This document shows, one piece after another, positions 50,785 through 59,579 of a DNA stretch of 64,000 nt. Source of the DNA: Acidovorax sp. (lineage in GTDB: Bacteria; Pseudomonadota; Gammaproteobacteria; Burkholderiales; Burkholderiaceae_C); contig JAUXZO010000088.1 in the NCBI GenBank assembly GCA_030692685.1, forward strand, positions 23,598-87,597, written 5' to 3'. Below the pieces are notes generated by a model. That model was not told where the DNA came from, searched no databases, and saw nothing but the letters and a program-made list of their open reading frames with translations. The first letter of the stretch is position 1. Every line of letters begins with the position of its first letter. Both the position numbers and the translations under genes were made by a program.

Positions 50785-51263
50785 GGCGATGGAAAGGATA
50801 CGCGCTCAGACAATGCGTGGGAATCCGGCGCACCCGCACGTGCCAGCAGCAATTGGCGGATGGACTCGGGGATGGGCGCCACCTTGCGGTCGGCCTTGCC
50901 GATAAAAACAATGCCGATCTTGCCGCGCGCCACCTCGCGGCCCCCGGACTTCTCGGTCATGCGAAAAACGAGGTCAAAGCCGTAGCGGTTGAAGTCGGCG
51001 GGCGCCATCTCCACCCGCATGGTCTCGCCGTGGAAACCTTCGGATTTGTACTGCGCCACGATGTCGCCCACCACGATGGACAGCCCGCCCACATCGGCCT
51101 CGGGGTAGCCCAGCGACTGAAAGAAACGCACGCGCGCCTCGGACACCAGGCTCAAAAGCTGCGCATTGTCCAGGTGGCCGCCCTGGTTGACGTGGCTGAT
51201 GTAAATCTGCAGATCGGTGGCAAAACCGAAGTGTGCGGGGAGGTCGAAGACGATGCGGGCCAT
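50781..51263 (-). CDS. Acyl-CoA thioesterase, 4HBT family
   Basis: 160 residues from the ATG at 51263 (MARIVFDLPAHFGFATDLQI). The hot-dog fold of 4-hydroxybenzoyl-CoA thioesterase-like proteins is suggested by YISHVNQGGHLDNAQLLSLVSEARVRFF and by HGETMRVEMAPADFNRYGFDLVFR. The usual catalytic Asp is in the first HVNQGGHLDN segment. The stop overlaps the rlmL-like start. The physiological acyl-CoA is unknown. Confidence 0.8.
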   Translation of the reverse strand: MARIVFDLPAHFGFATDLQIYISHVNQGGHLDNAQLLSLVSEARVRFFQSLGYPEADVGGLSIVVGDIVAQYKSEGFHGETMRVEMAPADFNRYGFDLVFRMTEKSGGREVARGKIGIVFIGKADRKVAPIPESIRQLLLARAGAPDSHALSERVSFPSP

Positions 51264-51348
51264 GACAGAGAGAGGCAGGTATGAAAAAGACGACGGAAAA
51301 AAGATAACAACCAAGCGCGCAACCCGCGCCCAGCCACTGCCGCTGCGC

Positions 51349-52938
51349 TCAGAGCGCCTTGCGCAGATTGGCGGGCGCGATTTTGAGCGCCTCGCGGTAT
51401 TTGGCGACGGTGCGGCGCGCGCATTCAATGCCCTGCTCCTTGAGCATCTCGGCGATCTGGCTATCTGAAAGCGGCTTGGCGGGGCTCTCTGCCGCCACGA
51501 ACTGTTTGATGAGCGCGCGCACGGCGGTGCTCGACGCATTGCCGCCGGTTTCTGTGCCCAGGCCCGAACCAAAGAAATACTTCAGCTCGTAGGTGCCAAT
51601 CGGGGTGGACATGTACTTGGCCGTGGTCACGCGGCTGATGGTGGACTCGTGCAGGCCCAGTTCGTCGGCAATGTCGCGCAGCACCAGCGGGCGCATGGCC
51701 AGCTCGCCATGGGTGAAGAAGCTTTTTTGCCGCTCCACAATGGCACGCGAGACGCGCAAGATGGTGTCAAAGCGCTGCTGGATGTTCTTGATGAACCAGC
51801 GGGCTTCCTGCAAACGCTGCTGCATGCCCTGGTGCCCTTCGCCCCCCTTGTGGCCGCGCAGCGCACCCGCGTAGATGTCGTGCACGCGCAAGCGGGGCAT
51901 CACGTCGGGGTTGAGCGCGACGACGAAATTGTGCTGGCCGTCGCGGCCATTGGCACGCCCAGCCTTGCGCACGATGACGTCGGGGATGATGATGTTGCGC
52001 TCCACGTCCGCAAAGCGGCGGCCGGGGCGGGGTTCCAGGCGGGCAATGAGGGCCATGGCAGCGCGGGTGCGTTCCTCGCCGTCACCGCAGAGCTGGGTGA
52101 GGCGGCGGATGTCGCGGCGCGCCAGCATCTCCAGCGGCTGCTGGCAGATGCGCAGTGCGGTCTGCACCGCATCGGGGTCGATTTCGCTGTCTTCGTCGGC
52201 GGCCAGGGCCTTGAGCTGCAAGGTCAGGCATTCGGCCAGGCCGCGCGCGCCCACACCCACGGGCTCCAGGCTTTGCAGCAGGCGTTGGGCGACGGTAAAG
52301 CGGTGCACTAGTTCTTCGATCTGCTCCAGGTCTTCAGACCCTGCCAGGCTGATGGCCAGTTCTTCGAGCGGCTCTTCGAGATAGCCATCGTCGTTGAGCG
52401 ATTCGATCAGGAAGCGCAGCGCGGCGCGGTCGATCTCGGACAGGCGCAATGCCAGCGCCTGCCGGTGCAAAAAGGCGGTGAGCGATTCGTGCGAACGGGC
52501 CAGCTCGGTGGCGTCGGCCTCGTCGCCTTCGGAGTCGTTGCGGTTGCGGGCGGGGGCATCGCCTCCCCACTCCGCATCGTTGGGCGCCATTTCTACCGTG
52601 CCGTCGCCGCTCCAGTCGGGCTCGTCGGCACTTGCACTCGGCGTTTCAGCATCATTTTGGCCTTCAGCGCTTGTGCTGCTTACGCTAGTAGCTCCTGAAA
52701 ATATAGCATCATCCGAACTGTATTCGTCGGGCTGCGCGGGCGTGTCAGCAGCCTCCAGCCCAAACTCCTCGCGCGGGGCCTCGTCAGCGTTGCGCTCCAG
52801 AAAGGGGTTCTCGTCGAGCATCTGCTCGACTTCCTGCGAAAGTTCGAGCGTGGACAACTGCAGCAACCGGATGGACTGCTGAAGCTGGGGGGTCAGTGCA
52901 AGGTGCTGCGAGACGCGCAGCGAGAGACCTGGCTTCAT
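51349..52938 (-). CDS. rpoN: RNA polymerase sigma-54 factor
   Basis: 529 residues from the ATG at 52938, overlapping the lptB stop as TGATG. Region I is glutamine- and leucine-rich (LSLRVSQHLALTPQLQQSIR), region III carries the core-binding and -12 recognition domains, and the RpoN box ARRTVAKYRE near the C-terminus reads the -24 element. Region II (residues about 55-150) is acidic and variable and includes AIFSGATSVSSTSAEGQNDA, a decayed copy of the dispersed palindrome translated in frame. RpoN controls nitrogen use and other genes through activator ATPases. Confidence 0.97.
   Translation of the reverse strand: MKPGLSLRVSQHLALTPQLQQSIRLLQLSTLELSQEVEQMLDENPFLERNADEAPREEFGLEAADTPAQPDEYSSDDAIFSGATSVSSTSAEGQNDAETPSASADEPDWSGDGTVEMAPNDAEWGGDAPARNRNDSEGDEADATELARSHESLTAFLHRQALALRLSEIDRAALRFLIESLNDDGYLEEPLEELAISLAGSEDLEQIEELVHRFTVAQRLLQSLEPVGVGARGLAECLTLQLKALAADEDSEIDPDAVQTALRICQQPLEMLARRDIRRLTQLCGDGEERTRAAMALIARLEPRPGRRFADVERNIIIPDVIVRKAGRANGRDGQHNFVVALNPDVMPRLRVHDIYAGALRGHKGGEGHQGMQQRLQEARWFIKNIQQRFDTILRVSRAIVERQKSFFTHGELAMRPLVLRDIADELGLHESTISRVTTAKYMSTPIGTYELKYFFGSGLGTETGGNASSTAVRALIKQFVAAESPAKPLSDSQIAEMLKEQGIECARRTVAKYREALKIAPANLRKAL
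52651..52708 (+). repeat. Decayed dispersed palindrome in rpoN region II
   Basis: CATTTTGGCCTTCAGCGCTT, then GTGCTGCTTACGCTAGTAGC, then TCCTGAAAATATAGC. Both the GGCC box and the AGCGCTT/TACGCTAGTAGCT arms can be followed. It lies in the acidic, poorly conserved region, where insertions are tolerated. Confidence 0.65.
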
Positions 52939-53750
52939 CACATTTTGAAGTGCTCGCCCAAGTACACACGTCGCACCTCGGCGTTGTCAACAATCTCGGA
53001 CGGCGTGCCCTGCGCGAGCACCTGGCCGTCGCTGATGATGAAAGCGTGGTCGCAGATGCCCAGCGTTTCGCGCACGTTGTGGTCGGTGATCAGCACGCCA
53101 ATGCCGCGCGCTTTCAAAAAACCGATGATTCGCTGGATCTCGATCACGGCGATGGGGTCGATGCCCGCAAAGGGCTCGTCCAGCAGGATGAAACGTGGCT
53201 GTGTGGCCAGTGCGCGGGCGATTTCGACCCGTCGGCGCTCGCCGCCGGACAGGGCCAAGGCGGGAGAGGCGCGCAGGTGATCCACCCGCAGCTCTTGCAA
53301 CAGGGCGGTCAGGCGCTCTTCGATGCCAGCGCGGCTGAGCGGCTGACCGTCGTCGCCGCGCTGCAGCTCCAACACGGCGCGCACGTTTTCTTCGACGCTC
53401 AGCTTACGGAAAATGGACGCTTCTTGCGGCAGATACGACAGCCCCAGGCGCGACCGGCGGTGAATGGGCATGTGGGCCACAGACTGGCCGTCGATGCGGA
53501 TGTCTCCCTCGTCGCTGCGCACCAGCCCCACGATCATGTAGAACGAGGTGGTTTTGCCCGCGCCGTTGGGGCCCAGCAGCCCCACCACTTCGCCCTTTTG
53601 CACGACCAGCGACACATCTTTGACGACTTTGCGGCTGCCATAGGACTTGGCCAGGTGCAGCACTTCCAGGCGGCTTCCCGCCTGGGAATCGGCATTCAAG
53701 CGGTTTCCTTCCTGGGTATCAGGACTGGTGCTCACGGGCTGCGCGCTCAC
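52938..53750 (-). CDS. lptB: Lipopolysaccharide export ATPase LptB
   Basis: 270 residues from a GTG that overlaps the lptA stop (GTGA). ABC ATPase motifs: Walker [11 protein letters not shown]-loop [13 protein letters not shown], signature [15 protein letters not shown], Walker [15 protein letters not shown] and the switch His in [10 protein letters not shown]. The first 28 residues are a non-conserved extension compared with E. coli LptB. It energises LPS transport through LptFG. Confidence 0.97.
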   Translation of the reverse strand: MSAQPVSTSPDTQEGNRLNADSQAGSRLEVLHLAKSYGSRKVVKDVSLVVQKGEVVGLLGPNGAGKTTSFYMIVGLVRSDEGDIRIDGQSVAHMPIHRRSRLGLSYLPQEASIFRKLSVEENVRAVLELQRGDDGQPLSRAGIEERLTALLQELRVDHLRASPALALSGGERRRVEIARALATQPRFILLDEPFAGIDPIAVIEIQRIIGFLKARGIGVLITDHNVRETLGICDHAFIISDGQVLAQGTPSEIVDNAEVRRVYLGEHFKM

Positions 53751-54406
53751 TTGGCGCCGCCGCCAAGGCTGTTGCTGGGGCGCAGCACCGGGGCCGAAGC
53801 GGGCGCTGCCGCAGCGGGGGCTCCGGGCCCGGTAGCGGGCGGGTCTTTGGGCGAAAGCACGGCACGCACGCGGCCACCCGTCGCGGGCGCATCACCCGCC
53901 GCATTGGTCGATGGACGCCGCTGGCCGTCTACCGAGAACACGTCGGTCAGGTTGTTGTAGACGATCACGGCGCCCGTGATTTCGTCATTAAGTACCGAGC
54001 CGCGGTAGCGGCGCAATTCGGCGCGGGTAATAAACCGCACGTTGTCGGCCTTGCCATCGTATTCAATGACTTCGCTTTCGCCTTCGATGAATTCATCGGG
54101 CGCGCCCACCAGGGTGTCGCGCTTTTGGCGAAAGAACGCGCGTTTGCCAGGCTCTGCCGTGACCACGCCGTACTGGTAACCGTCGGCATCCTGGCGCACA
54201 TCCAGCCGCGCGCCGCGCAGCACGATGGAGCCTTTGGTCATGACCACCCGGCCGGTAAACACGCTGGTTTGCTTGAGCTCATCGTGGCGCAGTGCGTCGG
54301 CCTCGATGTTCATGGGCTTGGCGCGGTCGGCCTTTTCGGCATGGGCGACACCGAAGGTGCAGGCCATGGCGGTGAGCAGAAGGATCGGGAGTAGGCGATG
54401 GTTCAT
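53747..54406 (-). CDS. lptA: Lipopolysaccharide transport periplasmic protein LptA
   Basis: 219 residues from the ATG at 54406. A signal peptide ends at about residue 23 (GVAHAEK). The OstA-like beta-jellyroll is shown by [43 protein letters not shown] and [19 protein letters not shown]. The C-terminus is an Ala/Pro-rich tail ([15 protein letters not shown]). LptA bridges the inner and outer membrane for LPS. The order lptA-lptB-rpoN is the standard one. Confidence 0.93.
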   Translation of the reverse strand: MNHRLLPILLLTAMACTFGVAHAEKADRAKPMNIEADALRHDELKQTSVFTGRVVMTKGSIVLRGARLDVRQDADGYQYGVVTAEPGKRAFFRQKRDTLVGAPDEFIEGESEVIEYDGKADNVRFITRAELRRYRGSVLNDEITGAVIVYNNLTDVFSVDGQRRPSTNAAGDAPATGGRVRAVLSPKDPPATGPGAPAAAAPASAPVLRPSNSLGGGAK

Positions 54407-54454
54407 AGGGCACGAATCTTGCAATCATTGTAGCCACGCATTCGCGCCCACCAT

Positions 54455-54480
54455 GAAAAAAGCCCGCACAAGCGGGCTTT
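54455..54480 (-). terminator. Rho-independent terminator upstream of lptA
   Basis: On the minus strand AAAGCCCGC-TTGT-GCGGGCTTTTTT: an 8-base-pair stem with a T tract. It lies downstream of the dsbA gene and the inverted-repeat element, isolating the lptA operon from upstream transcription. Confidence 0.85.
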
Positions 54481-54502
54481 GGCAGGCGCCCCGCGGGGCC
54501 AT

Positions 54503-54788
54503 TAGAACGTGTTCACGATCTCCCAGAGGCCGCGCAGCGGCCTTTGCGGGATGGGATGCAAGGCGCGGTGTGCCGCCAATAGCTCGGCTATTGGCAAGCG
54601 CCGCAACGCCGCAGACCGCCCGCAAAGACCACTGCCATCCCTCCATGTTCAGGGGTTGGTGCGAAATTGGGCGATTGAACGCTCCGTCTGCTTGCATGGG
54701 CACGAGCCCATGCGGCGCATCCGAAGCGTCCACTCCTCCCGATTGCGAACCAACGCGGCTCCTGCGAGAGCGCGAACACGTTCCAAGT
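54503..54788. mobile_element. 286-bp element with imperfect terminal inverted repeats
   Basis: The left end TTAGAACGTGTTCACGATCT, then CCCAGAGGCCGCG, and the right end, whose complement begins TTGGAACGTGTTCGCGCTCT then CGCAGGAGCCGCG, agree at about 27 of 33 positions. Inside is GCCAATAG-CTCGG-CTATTGGC-type dyad symmetry (54574-54596). The minus strand has an open frame (…MEGWQWSLRAVCG…, then AAARPLGDREHVL) spanning most of the element but no recognisable domain. It looks like a MITE or structured repeat and fills the dsbA-lptA gap. Confidence 0.65.
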
Positions 54789-54807
54789 AAGAATACACAG
54801 CTTACCG

Positions 54808-55464
54808 TCAGCCTTTGCGGGCCGTGGCGACGAGGTGCTCCACCACCTGGAGCACGGTTTGCATGCTGCCAGCCATGGTGCCGTCGGTGTAGTACTTGCC
54901 TGCCACGCCCATGGACGGCACACCTTCCACGCCATACGCATCCTGCAACTGCGATGCGCGGCGGACTTGGTTGGACACAGAGAACGAGCCGTACACCTCT
55001 TTGAACTTGGCCACATCCACACCCTGCTTGGTCACCCAGGCCAGAATTTCGTCGTCCTTGGCGAGCTTTTGCTTTTCCACATGGATCGCGCGGAACACCT
55101 TGGCGTGCAGTTCTTCGAGTTTGCCCATGCCTTCCAGGGTGTAGTACAACTTTTGCTGGGGCACGAAACTGGCATTGAAGGCCACCGGCATGCGCCGCAC
55201 GCTCAGGTCCTTGGGCGCGGCCTTGGCCCAGGCGTCCAGCACCGGCTCAAACACGTTGCAATGGGGGCAGCTGTACCAGAAGAACTCGATCACATCGACC
55301 TTGCCAGCGGGAGCGTCGGGCGTCACGGGCTTGTCCAGCCGCTTGAAGTCCTTGCCCTCCTTGAACTGGCGGGCCTGCGCCATGGCGGTGTTGGCCACTG
55401 GCAGTGTCAGGGCAGATGCGGCAACCACCGAGGCGGTGGACAAAGAAAACTCACGGCGTTTCAT
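54808..55464 (-). CDS. dsbA: Thiol:disulfide interchange protein DsbA
   Basis: 218 residues from the ATG at 55464. A signal peptide ends near residue 30 (NTAMAQ). The thioredoxin fold has the DsbA active site CPHC in FFWYSCPHCNVFEPVL, a helical insertion and the cis-proline segment GVEGVPSMGVAG. It introduces disulphides into exported proteins, with DsbB as re-oxidant. It follows the SPOR gene by about 90 bases on the same strand. Confidence 0.95.
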   Translation of the reverse strand: MKRREFSLSTASVVAASALTLPVANTAMAQARQFKEGKDFKRLDKPVTPDAPAGKVDVIEFFWYSCPHCNVFEPVLDAWAKAAPKDLSVRRMPVAFNASFVPQQKLYYTLEGMGKLEELHAKVFRAIHVEKQKLAKDDEILAWVTKQGVDVAKFKEVYGSFSVSNQVRRASQLQDAYGVEGVPSMGVAGKYYTDGTMAGSMQTVLQVVEHLVATARKG

Positions 55465-55554
55465 GACTAAGACTCTCCTGTTACAGGTCTGGGGGATGTG
55501 AGCCATGCCCCCGTAAAAAGTTCAGATCCCGGCGCGCCGGAACCTTGACATCCC

Positions 55555-56199
55555 TCAGCGCTGAACGCGAACCAGTGCCGAGTCCACCCCGGCGCCGTCC
55601 AGCTTTTCCTTGATCCGCTCGGCATCGTCACGTTTGGTGAACGGGCCTACGCGCACCCGAAACACCGCGCGGCCGTTTTGCTCACGCTCGCTCACTCGGG
55701 CTTCCCACCCCAGCATGGCCAGCTTGGCGCGCTGGGCGTCTGCGTCTGGCTGGGTTCTGAAAGCCCCGGCCTGCACAAAATAGTCGAACGGGTCCACGTT
55801 GCCCGTGGCAGCGGCCTTGGCCACGGCCAGGTCGCCCAAGGGGTCGGCACCGGGCTTGGTTTCGGCCTTGGCGTCCGGCTTGCTGGCCGCTGGCTTGGGC
55901 GCGGAGGCCGCAGCACGCACCTCTGGGGCCGCAGTCGGCGTAGGCACAGATGCGGGGGCAGCCACCACAGGCGCTGGTGGGCGCGCCGGGTTGCGCCCGT
56001 ACAGCGGGGAGTTCGGGTCCCAGTTCTTGTTCTTTTCCGATTCGGCGGCGTCCATATCGGCCCCACGACCGCCCCCCTTGTTGAGGAAGGGCACCGGCAC
56101 CTTGGTGACGTAAACCGCCACAGCCAATGCGGCCCCCAGGCCCACGATGACACCGACGATAAAGCCGATGATGGTCCCGCCCTTTTGTTGCTTTTTCAT
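55555..56199 (-). CDS. SPOR-domain membrane protein
   Basis: 214 residues from the ATG at 56199 (MKKQQKGGTIIGFIVG). One N-terminal membrane helix (TIIGFIVGVIVGLGAALAVAV), a long Ala/Pro-rich linker, and a C-terminal SPOR domain of about 75 residues (DYFVQAGAFRTQPDADAQRAKL, then VRVGPFTKRDDAERIKEKL) that binds denuded glycan at the septum. It resembles FtsN-like proteins, which often sit beside argS. It lies 15 bases after argS. Confidence 0.9.
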   Translation of the reverse strand: MKKQQKGGTIIGFIVGVIVGLGAALAVAVYVTKVPVPFLNKGGGRGADMDAAESEKNKNWDPNSPLYGRNPARPPAPVVAAPASVPTPTAAPEVRAAASAPKPAASKPDAKAETKPGADPLGDLAVAKAAATGNVDPFDYFVQAGAFRTQPDADAQRAKLAMLGWEARVSEREQNGRAVFRVRVGPFTKRDDAERIKEKLDGAGVDSALVRVQR

Positions 56200-56214
56200 G
56201 ATCAAAGTCACTGC

Positions 56215-57924
56215 TTACATTCTGGCTGGAGCCGACACGCCCAGCACGGCGAGGCCATTGTGCAATACCTGCGCAGTGGCGGCGACGAGCGCCAGGCGCG
56301 CCTTTTTCACCACTTCGTCATCCACAAGGATGCGCTCTGCGTCGTAATAGCTGTGGTAGCAGGCGGCCAGGTCGCGCAGGTAAAAGGTAACGTCGTGTGG
56401 CGCTTCGCCATCGGCGGCGGCAGTGAGCATCTCGGGGTACTTGGCCAGTTGCAGCATCAGCGCCTGGGCCTGTGGGCCTTCGAGCGCCGAAAGATCGACG
56501 CCGTGAAGCGATGCCACGTCGCCGCCACCGGCCTCTTGCCAAGCCCGCAGCACCGACTGGATACGCGCATGCGCGTACTGCACGTAGTACACCGGGTTGT
56601 CGTTGTTCTGCGCCACGGCCAGGTCCACGTCAAAGGTGTACTCGGTATCGGGTTTGCGGCTGAGCAAGAAGAACCGCACCGCGTCCTTGCTGGTCCATTC
56701 GATCAAATCGCGCAACGTGACGTAGCTGCCCGCGCGTTTGCTGATCTTGACCTCTTCGCCGCCCTTGACCACGCGCACCATCGTGTGCAGCACGTAGTCG
56801 GGGTAGCCCTGTGGAATGCCTACATCGGCGGCCTGCAGGCCCGCGCGCACCCGGGCAATGGTGCCGTGGTGGTCGGTGCCCTGGATGTTGACGACCTTGG
56901 TAAAGCCGCGCTGCCACTTGGCGATGTGATAGGCCACGTCCGGCACGAAGTAGGTGAATGTGCCGTCCTGCTTGCGCATGACGCGGTCCTTGTCGTCGCC
57001 GTAATCGGTGGACTTGAGCCACAGCGCGCCATCCTGTTCGTAGGTCTTGCCGTTGGCCACCAGCTTGTTCACCGTGGCCTCGACGCGGCCGCTGGTGTAC
57101 AGGCTCGACTCAAGGTAATACTCGTCAAACTTCAGGTTGAAAGCTTGCAGATCCTTGTCCTGCTCGTTGCGCAGGTAGGCCACGGCGAACTGGCGAATGG
57201 ATTCCACGTCTTCCACGTCGCCGCTGGCGGTGAATTCGCGGTCGTCGGCCTTCACCGTCTTTTGGGCGAGGAAGTCGTTGGCGATCTCCTGGATGTATTC
57301 GCCGTTGTAGAACGCCTTGCTGGCCGGGTTCTCAGGGTCGATGGGCCAGCAGTCGTCGCCCGGTTTGAAGCCCTTGGCGCGCAACTGGGTGCTGTTCGTC
57401 AATGTCTGGATCTGCACACCCGCGTCGTTGTAATAGAACTCGCGGTGCACCTTCCAGCCCTGGGTGCTGAACAGGTTACAGATGGCGTCGCCCAGCGCAG
57501 CCTGGCGGCCGTGGCCCACGTGCAGGGGGCCGGTGGGATTGGCTGAGACAAATTCAACCAGCACCTGCTGGCCGTTGACGGGCTGGTGGCCGAAGCGTTC
57601 GGCCGCGGTCAACACCTCGCGCACCACTTCCTGCTTGGCGGCGGGCTTAAGACGGATGTTCAAAAAGCCCGGCCCGGCGATCTCAATGGCACTGACCCAG
57701 CGCTGAAAGGCGGGCGTCGCCTCTAGCGCGGCCTTGAGCTGTTCGCCCAACGCGCGCGGGTTGAGCTTGAGCGGCTTTGCCCATTGCATGGCCGCCGTGC
57801 AGGCGAAGTCGCCATGGGCGGCGACCTTGGGAGATTCAAATGCCGCCTTGGCGCCAGCGCCAGGGGACAGGATTTCCAGCTCGGCGGCAAGCGCGGCGAG
57901 CAATTCATTTTTGGCGGTGAGCAT
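56215..57924 (-). CDS. argS: Arginine--tRNA ligase
   Basis: 569 residues, normal for bacteria. The HIGH-type motif is [18 protein letters not shown], and the KMSKS-like motif is reduced to EVKISKRAG, as usual in ArgRS. The C-terminal anticodon-binding helices ([20 protein letters not shown], then APARM) are complete. It starts [12 protein letters not shown]. The adjoining SPOR gene is probably in the same transcript. Confidence 0.97.
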   Translation of the reverse strand: MLTAKNELLAALAAELEILSPGAGAKAAFESPKVAAHGDFACTAAMQWAKPLKLNPRALGEQLKAALEATPAFQRWVSAIEIAGPGFLNIRLKPAAKQEVVREVLTAAERFGHQPVNGQQVLVEFVSANPTGPLHVGHGRQAALGDAICNLFSTQGWKVHREFYYNDAGVQIQTLTNSTQLRAKGFKPGDDCWPIDPENPASKAFYNGEYIQEIANDFLAQKTVKADDREFTASGDVEDVESIRQFAVAYLRNEQDKDLQAFNLKFDEYYLESSLYTSGRVEATVNKLVANGKTYEQDGALWLKSTDYGDDKDRVMRKQDGTFTYFVPDVAYHIAKWQRGFTKVVNIQGTDHHGTIARVRAGLQAADVGIPQGYPDYVLHTMVRVVKGGEEVKISKRAGSYVTLRDLIEWTSKDAVRFFLLSRKPDTEYTFDVDLAVAQNNDNPVYYVQYAHARIQSVLRAWQEAGGGDVASLHGVDLSALEGPQAQALMLQLAKYPEMLTAAADGEAPHDVTFYLRDLAACYHSYYDAERILVDDEVVKKARLALVAATAQVLHNGLAVLGVSAPARM

Positions 57925-58036
57925 CGGCGGATTTTACGGGGGCGTCAGACCCGACGCCGCCAAGCACGCTACCTGGCAATATGTCGACAGCCACTGGCAC
58001 ACTAGACAGCACCGCCCACCGAAGAGGAGATTGCGC

Positions 58037-58558
58037 ATGCGCCCCGCCAACATGTTGTTGTATCGACGCCGCTGGACCCTGTTTTTTCAGGTGCCTTTTG
58101 CTGTGGTGATGGGCATCCTCACGGTGTACGCCCTCGTTATGGCGGTGGTGTTTGACGACCGGCTGTTCACCATCTTGTTTTCGCTCAGTGCCTTCTGTAC
58201 GTTCTGCCTTGCCTGGACCCTGGGCAGGGCGGCTCTGGAAGCACACCGAAATCGGGAACCTGCGGTGGTCATCGATGCCACGGGCATCACCGACTTGCGG
58301 GAGGAAGGCCCGCAGCCTGTTCCGTGGGATGCCATGGAGCGTGTGCGCCTTGATAGTGATGACCGCATTGTGGTCAGGCTACACACGTCTGAAAAAGCCT
58401 CGACCGTGCGCGTCGTGTCCCTGGCCCTGCAACGCTGGCAGCAGGGCGGCGATGTGGTGGTGTCTCTGGCGGGGTTGGGCTTCAACCCCTACGAGCTGCA
58501 CCGCACGCTGAACGCTTTTCACAAAGCCGCCCCGGACCAGGCGCCGCCGCGTAGATAA
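58037..58558 (+). CDS. Two-helix membrane protein with PH-like C-terminal domain
   Basis: 173 residues from the ATG at 58037, with GAGGAG upstream. Two membrane helices lie near residues 15-38 and 45-65 (FFQVPFAVVMGILTVYALVM; LFTILFSLSAFCTFCLAWTL). The soluble part (VVIDATGITDLREEGPQPVP, then WDAMERVRL) resembles STM3941-type or PH-like small domains. The function is unknown. It diverges from argS. Confidence 0.72.
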   Translation: MRPANMLLYRRRWTLFFQVPFAVVMGILTVYALVMAVVFDDRLFTILFSLSAFCTFCLAWTLGRAALEAHRNREPAVVIDATGITDLREEGPQPVPWDAMERVRLDSDDRIVVRLHTSEKASTVRVVSLALQRWQQGGDVVVSLAGLGFNPYELHRTLNAFHKAAPDQAPPRR

Positions 58559-58700
58559 GAGCGTAAGAGCGCCCACACGACCCAGCGCAGCAGCTTTATG
58601 GGGCGGATCGCTCCAATGGCGTGTGCGTTGTACCGCGTTGCGTTCTATGGTGCAATGCCGACGGCCCCCTCCACATAACGCATTCACACCAGGAGATTCC

Positions 58701-59006
58701 ATGAAAAAGCTTCTTTCCCTGACCGCTCTGGGCTTGGCTCTGTCGCTGGGTCTGTCGGTCCACGCGGCCGATGAAAAGGCAGCCCCTACCAAGCAGCAAT
58801 CCAAGATGGCCACCTGCAACGCTGACGAAAAGGCCAAGACGCTCAAAGGCGACGAACGCAAGGCTTTCATGAAGGAATGCTTGTCTGTCAACAAGCAAGA
58901 GCAGCAGCAAACCAAGATGAAGACCTGCAACGCCGACGAAAAGGCCAAGACGCTCAAGGGCGACGAGCGCAAGGCCTTCATGAGCGAATGCCTGAAGACC
59001 AAATAG
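58701..59006 (+). CDS. PsiF-repeat family protein
   Basis: 101 residues from the ATG at 58701, after CCAGGAG. A signal peptide ends near residue 23 (LSVHAAD). Two PsiF repeats follow: KMATCNADEKAKTLKGDERK ending AFMKECL, and KMKTCNADEKAKTLKGDERK ending AFMSECL. They are near-identical and separated by a Q/K-rich linker, each with two Cys. E. coli psiF is phosphate-starvation-inducible; its function is unknown. A strong terminator follows. Confidence 0.92.
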   Translation: MKKLLSLTALGLALSLGLSVHAADEKAAPTKQQSKMATCNADEKAKTLKGDERKAFMKECLSVNKQEQQQTKMKTCNADEKAKTLKGDERKAFMSECLKTK

Positions 59007-59032
59007 ACCGATAGGCCCCGATAAAACAATGA

Positions 59033-59064
59033 AAGCCGCTGCCCGAAAGGGTCAGCGGCTTTTT
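59033..59064 (+). terminator. Terminator after psiF-like gene
   Basis: AGCCGCTG-cccgaaagggt-CAGCGGCTTTTT: an 8-base stem and T tract, 27 bases after the stop. Confidence 0.9.
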
Positions 59065-59087
59065 GCGGTCAGCGCCAGTTGCAGCGC

Positions 59088-59534
59088 CTACCAGCCCCGC
59101 GCCCAGAACACCGCGATCACCGCCACCACCGGCAGCACGTGCGACTGGGTCATCACCAGGCGGCGCACCTTCTTCACCTCCAGCGCCTCTGGCATGGCGC
59201 CCGTAGCCCGCAGATTGCGACGCCACCGCCGGAACATGATGGACGGCCAGATCGACAAAATGGCCATGACCACCACGATGGTGATCTTGATATGGAACAT
59301 GGGCTGCGACAGGTACCACGACGCCCCCTTGATGCCCCAGATGAGCCGCGCCAGGCCGCTGCCGATCATCACCATGGCCGCCACGCCGTAGATCACATCC
59401 AGCCGCGCGAGGCGCTCGACAACGGCGGCATTCATCCACTCGATGCGGCACAGCGCGGCTTGGCTGGACAAAAAGACCACAAAGGTCAAGATGGCCACCA
59501 GGTGCAGGGCGGCGAGGACGGCTTCGAGGGTCAT
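59088..59534 (-). CDS. DUF2214 family membrane protein
   Basis: 148 residues with four hydrophobic segments (ALHLVAILTFVVFLSSQAAL; IYGVAAMVMIGSGLARLIWG; MFHIKITIVVVMAILSIWPS; VLPVVAVIAVFWARGW). Conserved His residues near the first and third helices (ALHLVAI, MFHIKI) suggest a haem-binding or redox membrane protein related to CopD-like families, but the role is not established. Convergent with the psiF-like gene. Confidence 0.85.
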   Translation of the reverse strand: MTLEAVLAALHLVAILTFVVFLSSQAALCRIEWMNAAVVERLARLDVIYGVAAMVMIGSGLARLIWGIKGASWYLSQPMFHIKITIVVVMAILSIWPSIMFRRWRRNLRATGAMPEALEVKKVRRLVMTQSHVLPVVAVIAVFWARGW

Positions 59535-59579
59535 GGGGTTCCTTGTAACGCCCGGTCTGTTGGCGTGTACCGCTGATGG

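Noticed and set aside
54503..54788. Protein-coding gene on the minus strand between dsbA and lptA
   Set aside because: The open frame spans the inverted-repeat element from end to end and has no domain. It is better explained as repeat sequence.
55678..57546. A 622-residue plus-strand frame over the SPOR gene and argS
   Set aside because: A shadow of ArgRS, whose motifs are clear on the minus strand.
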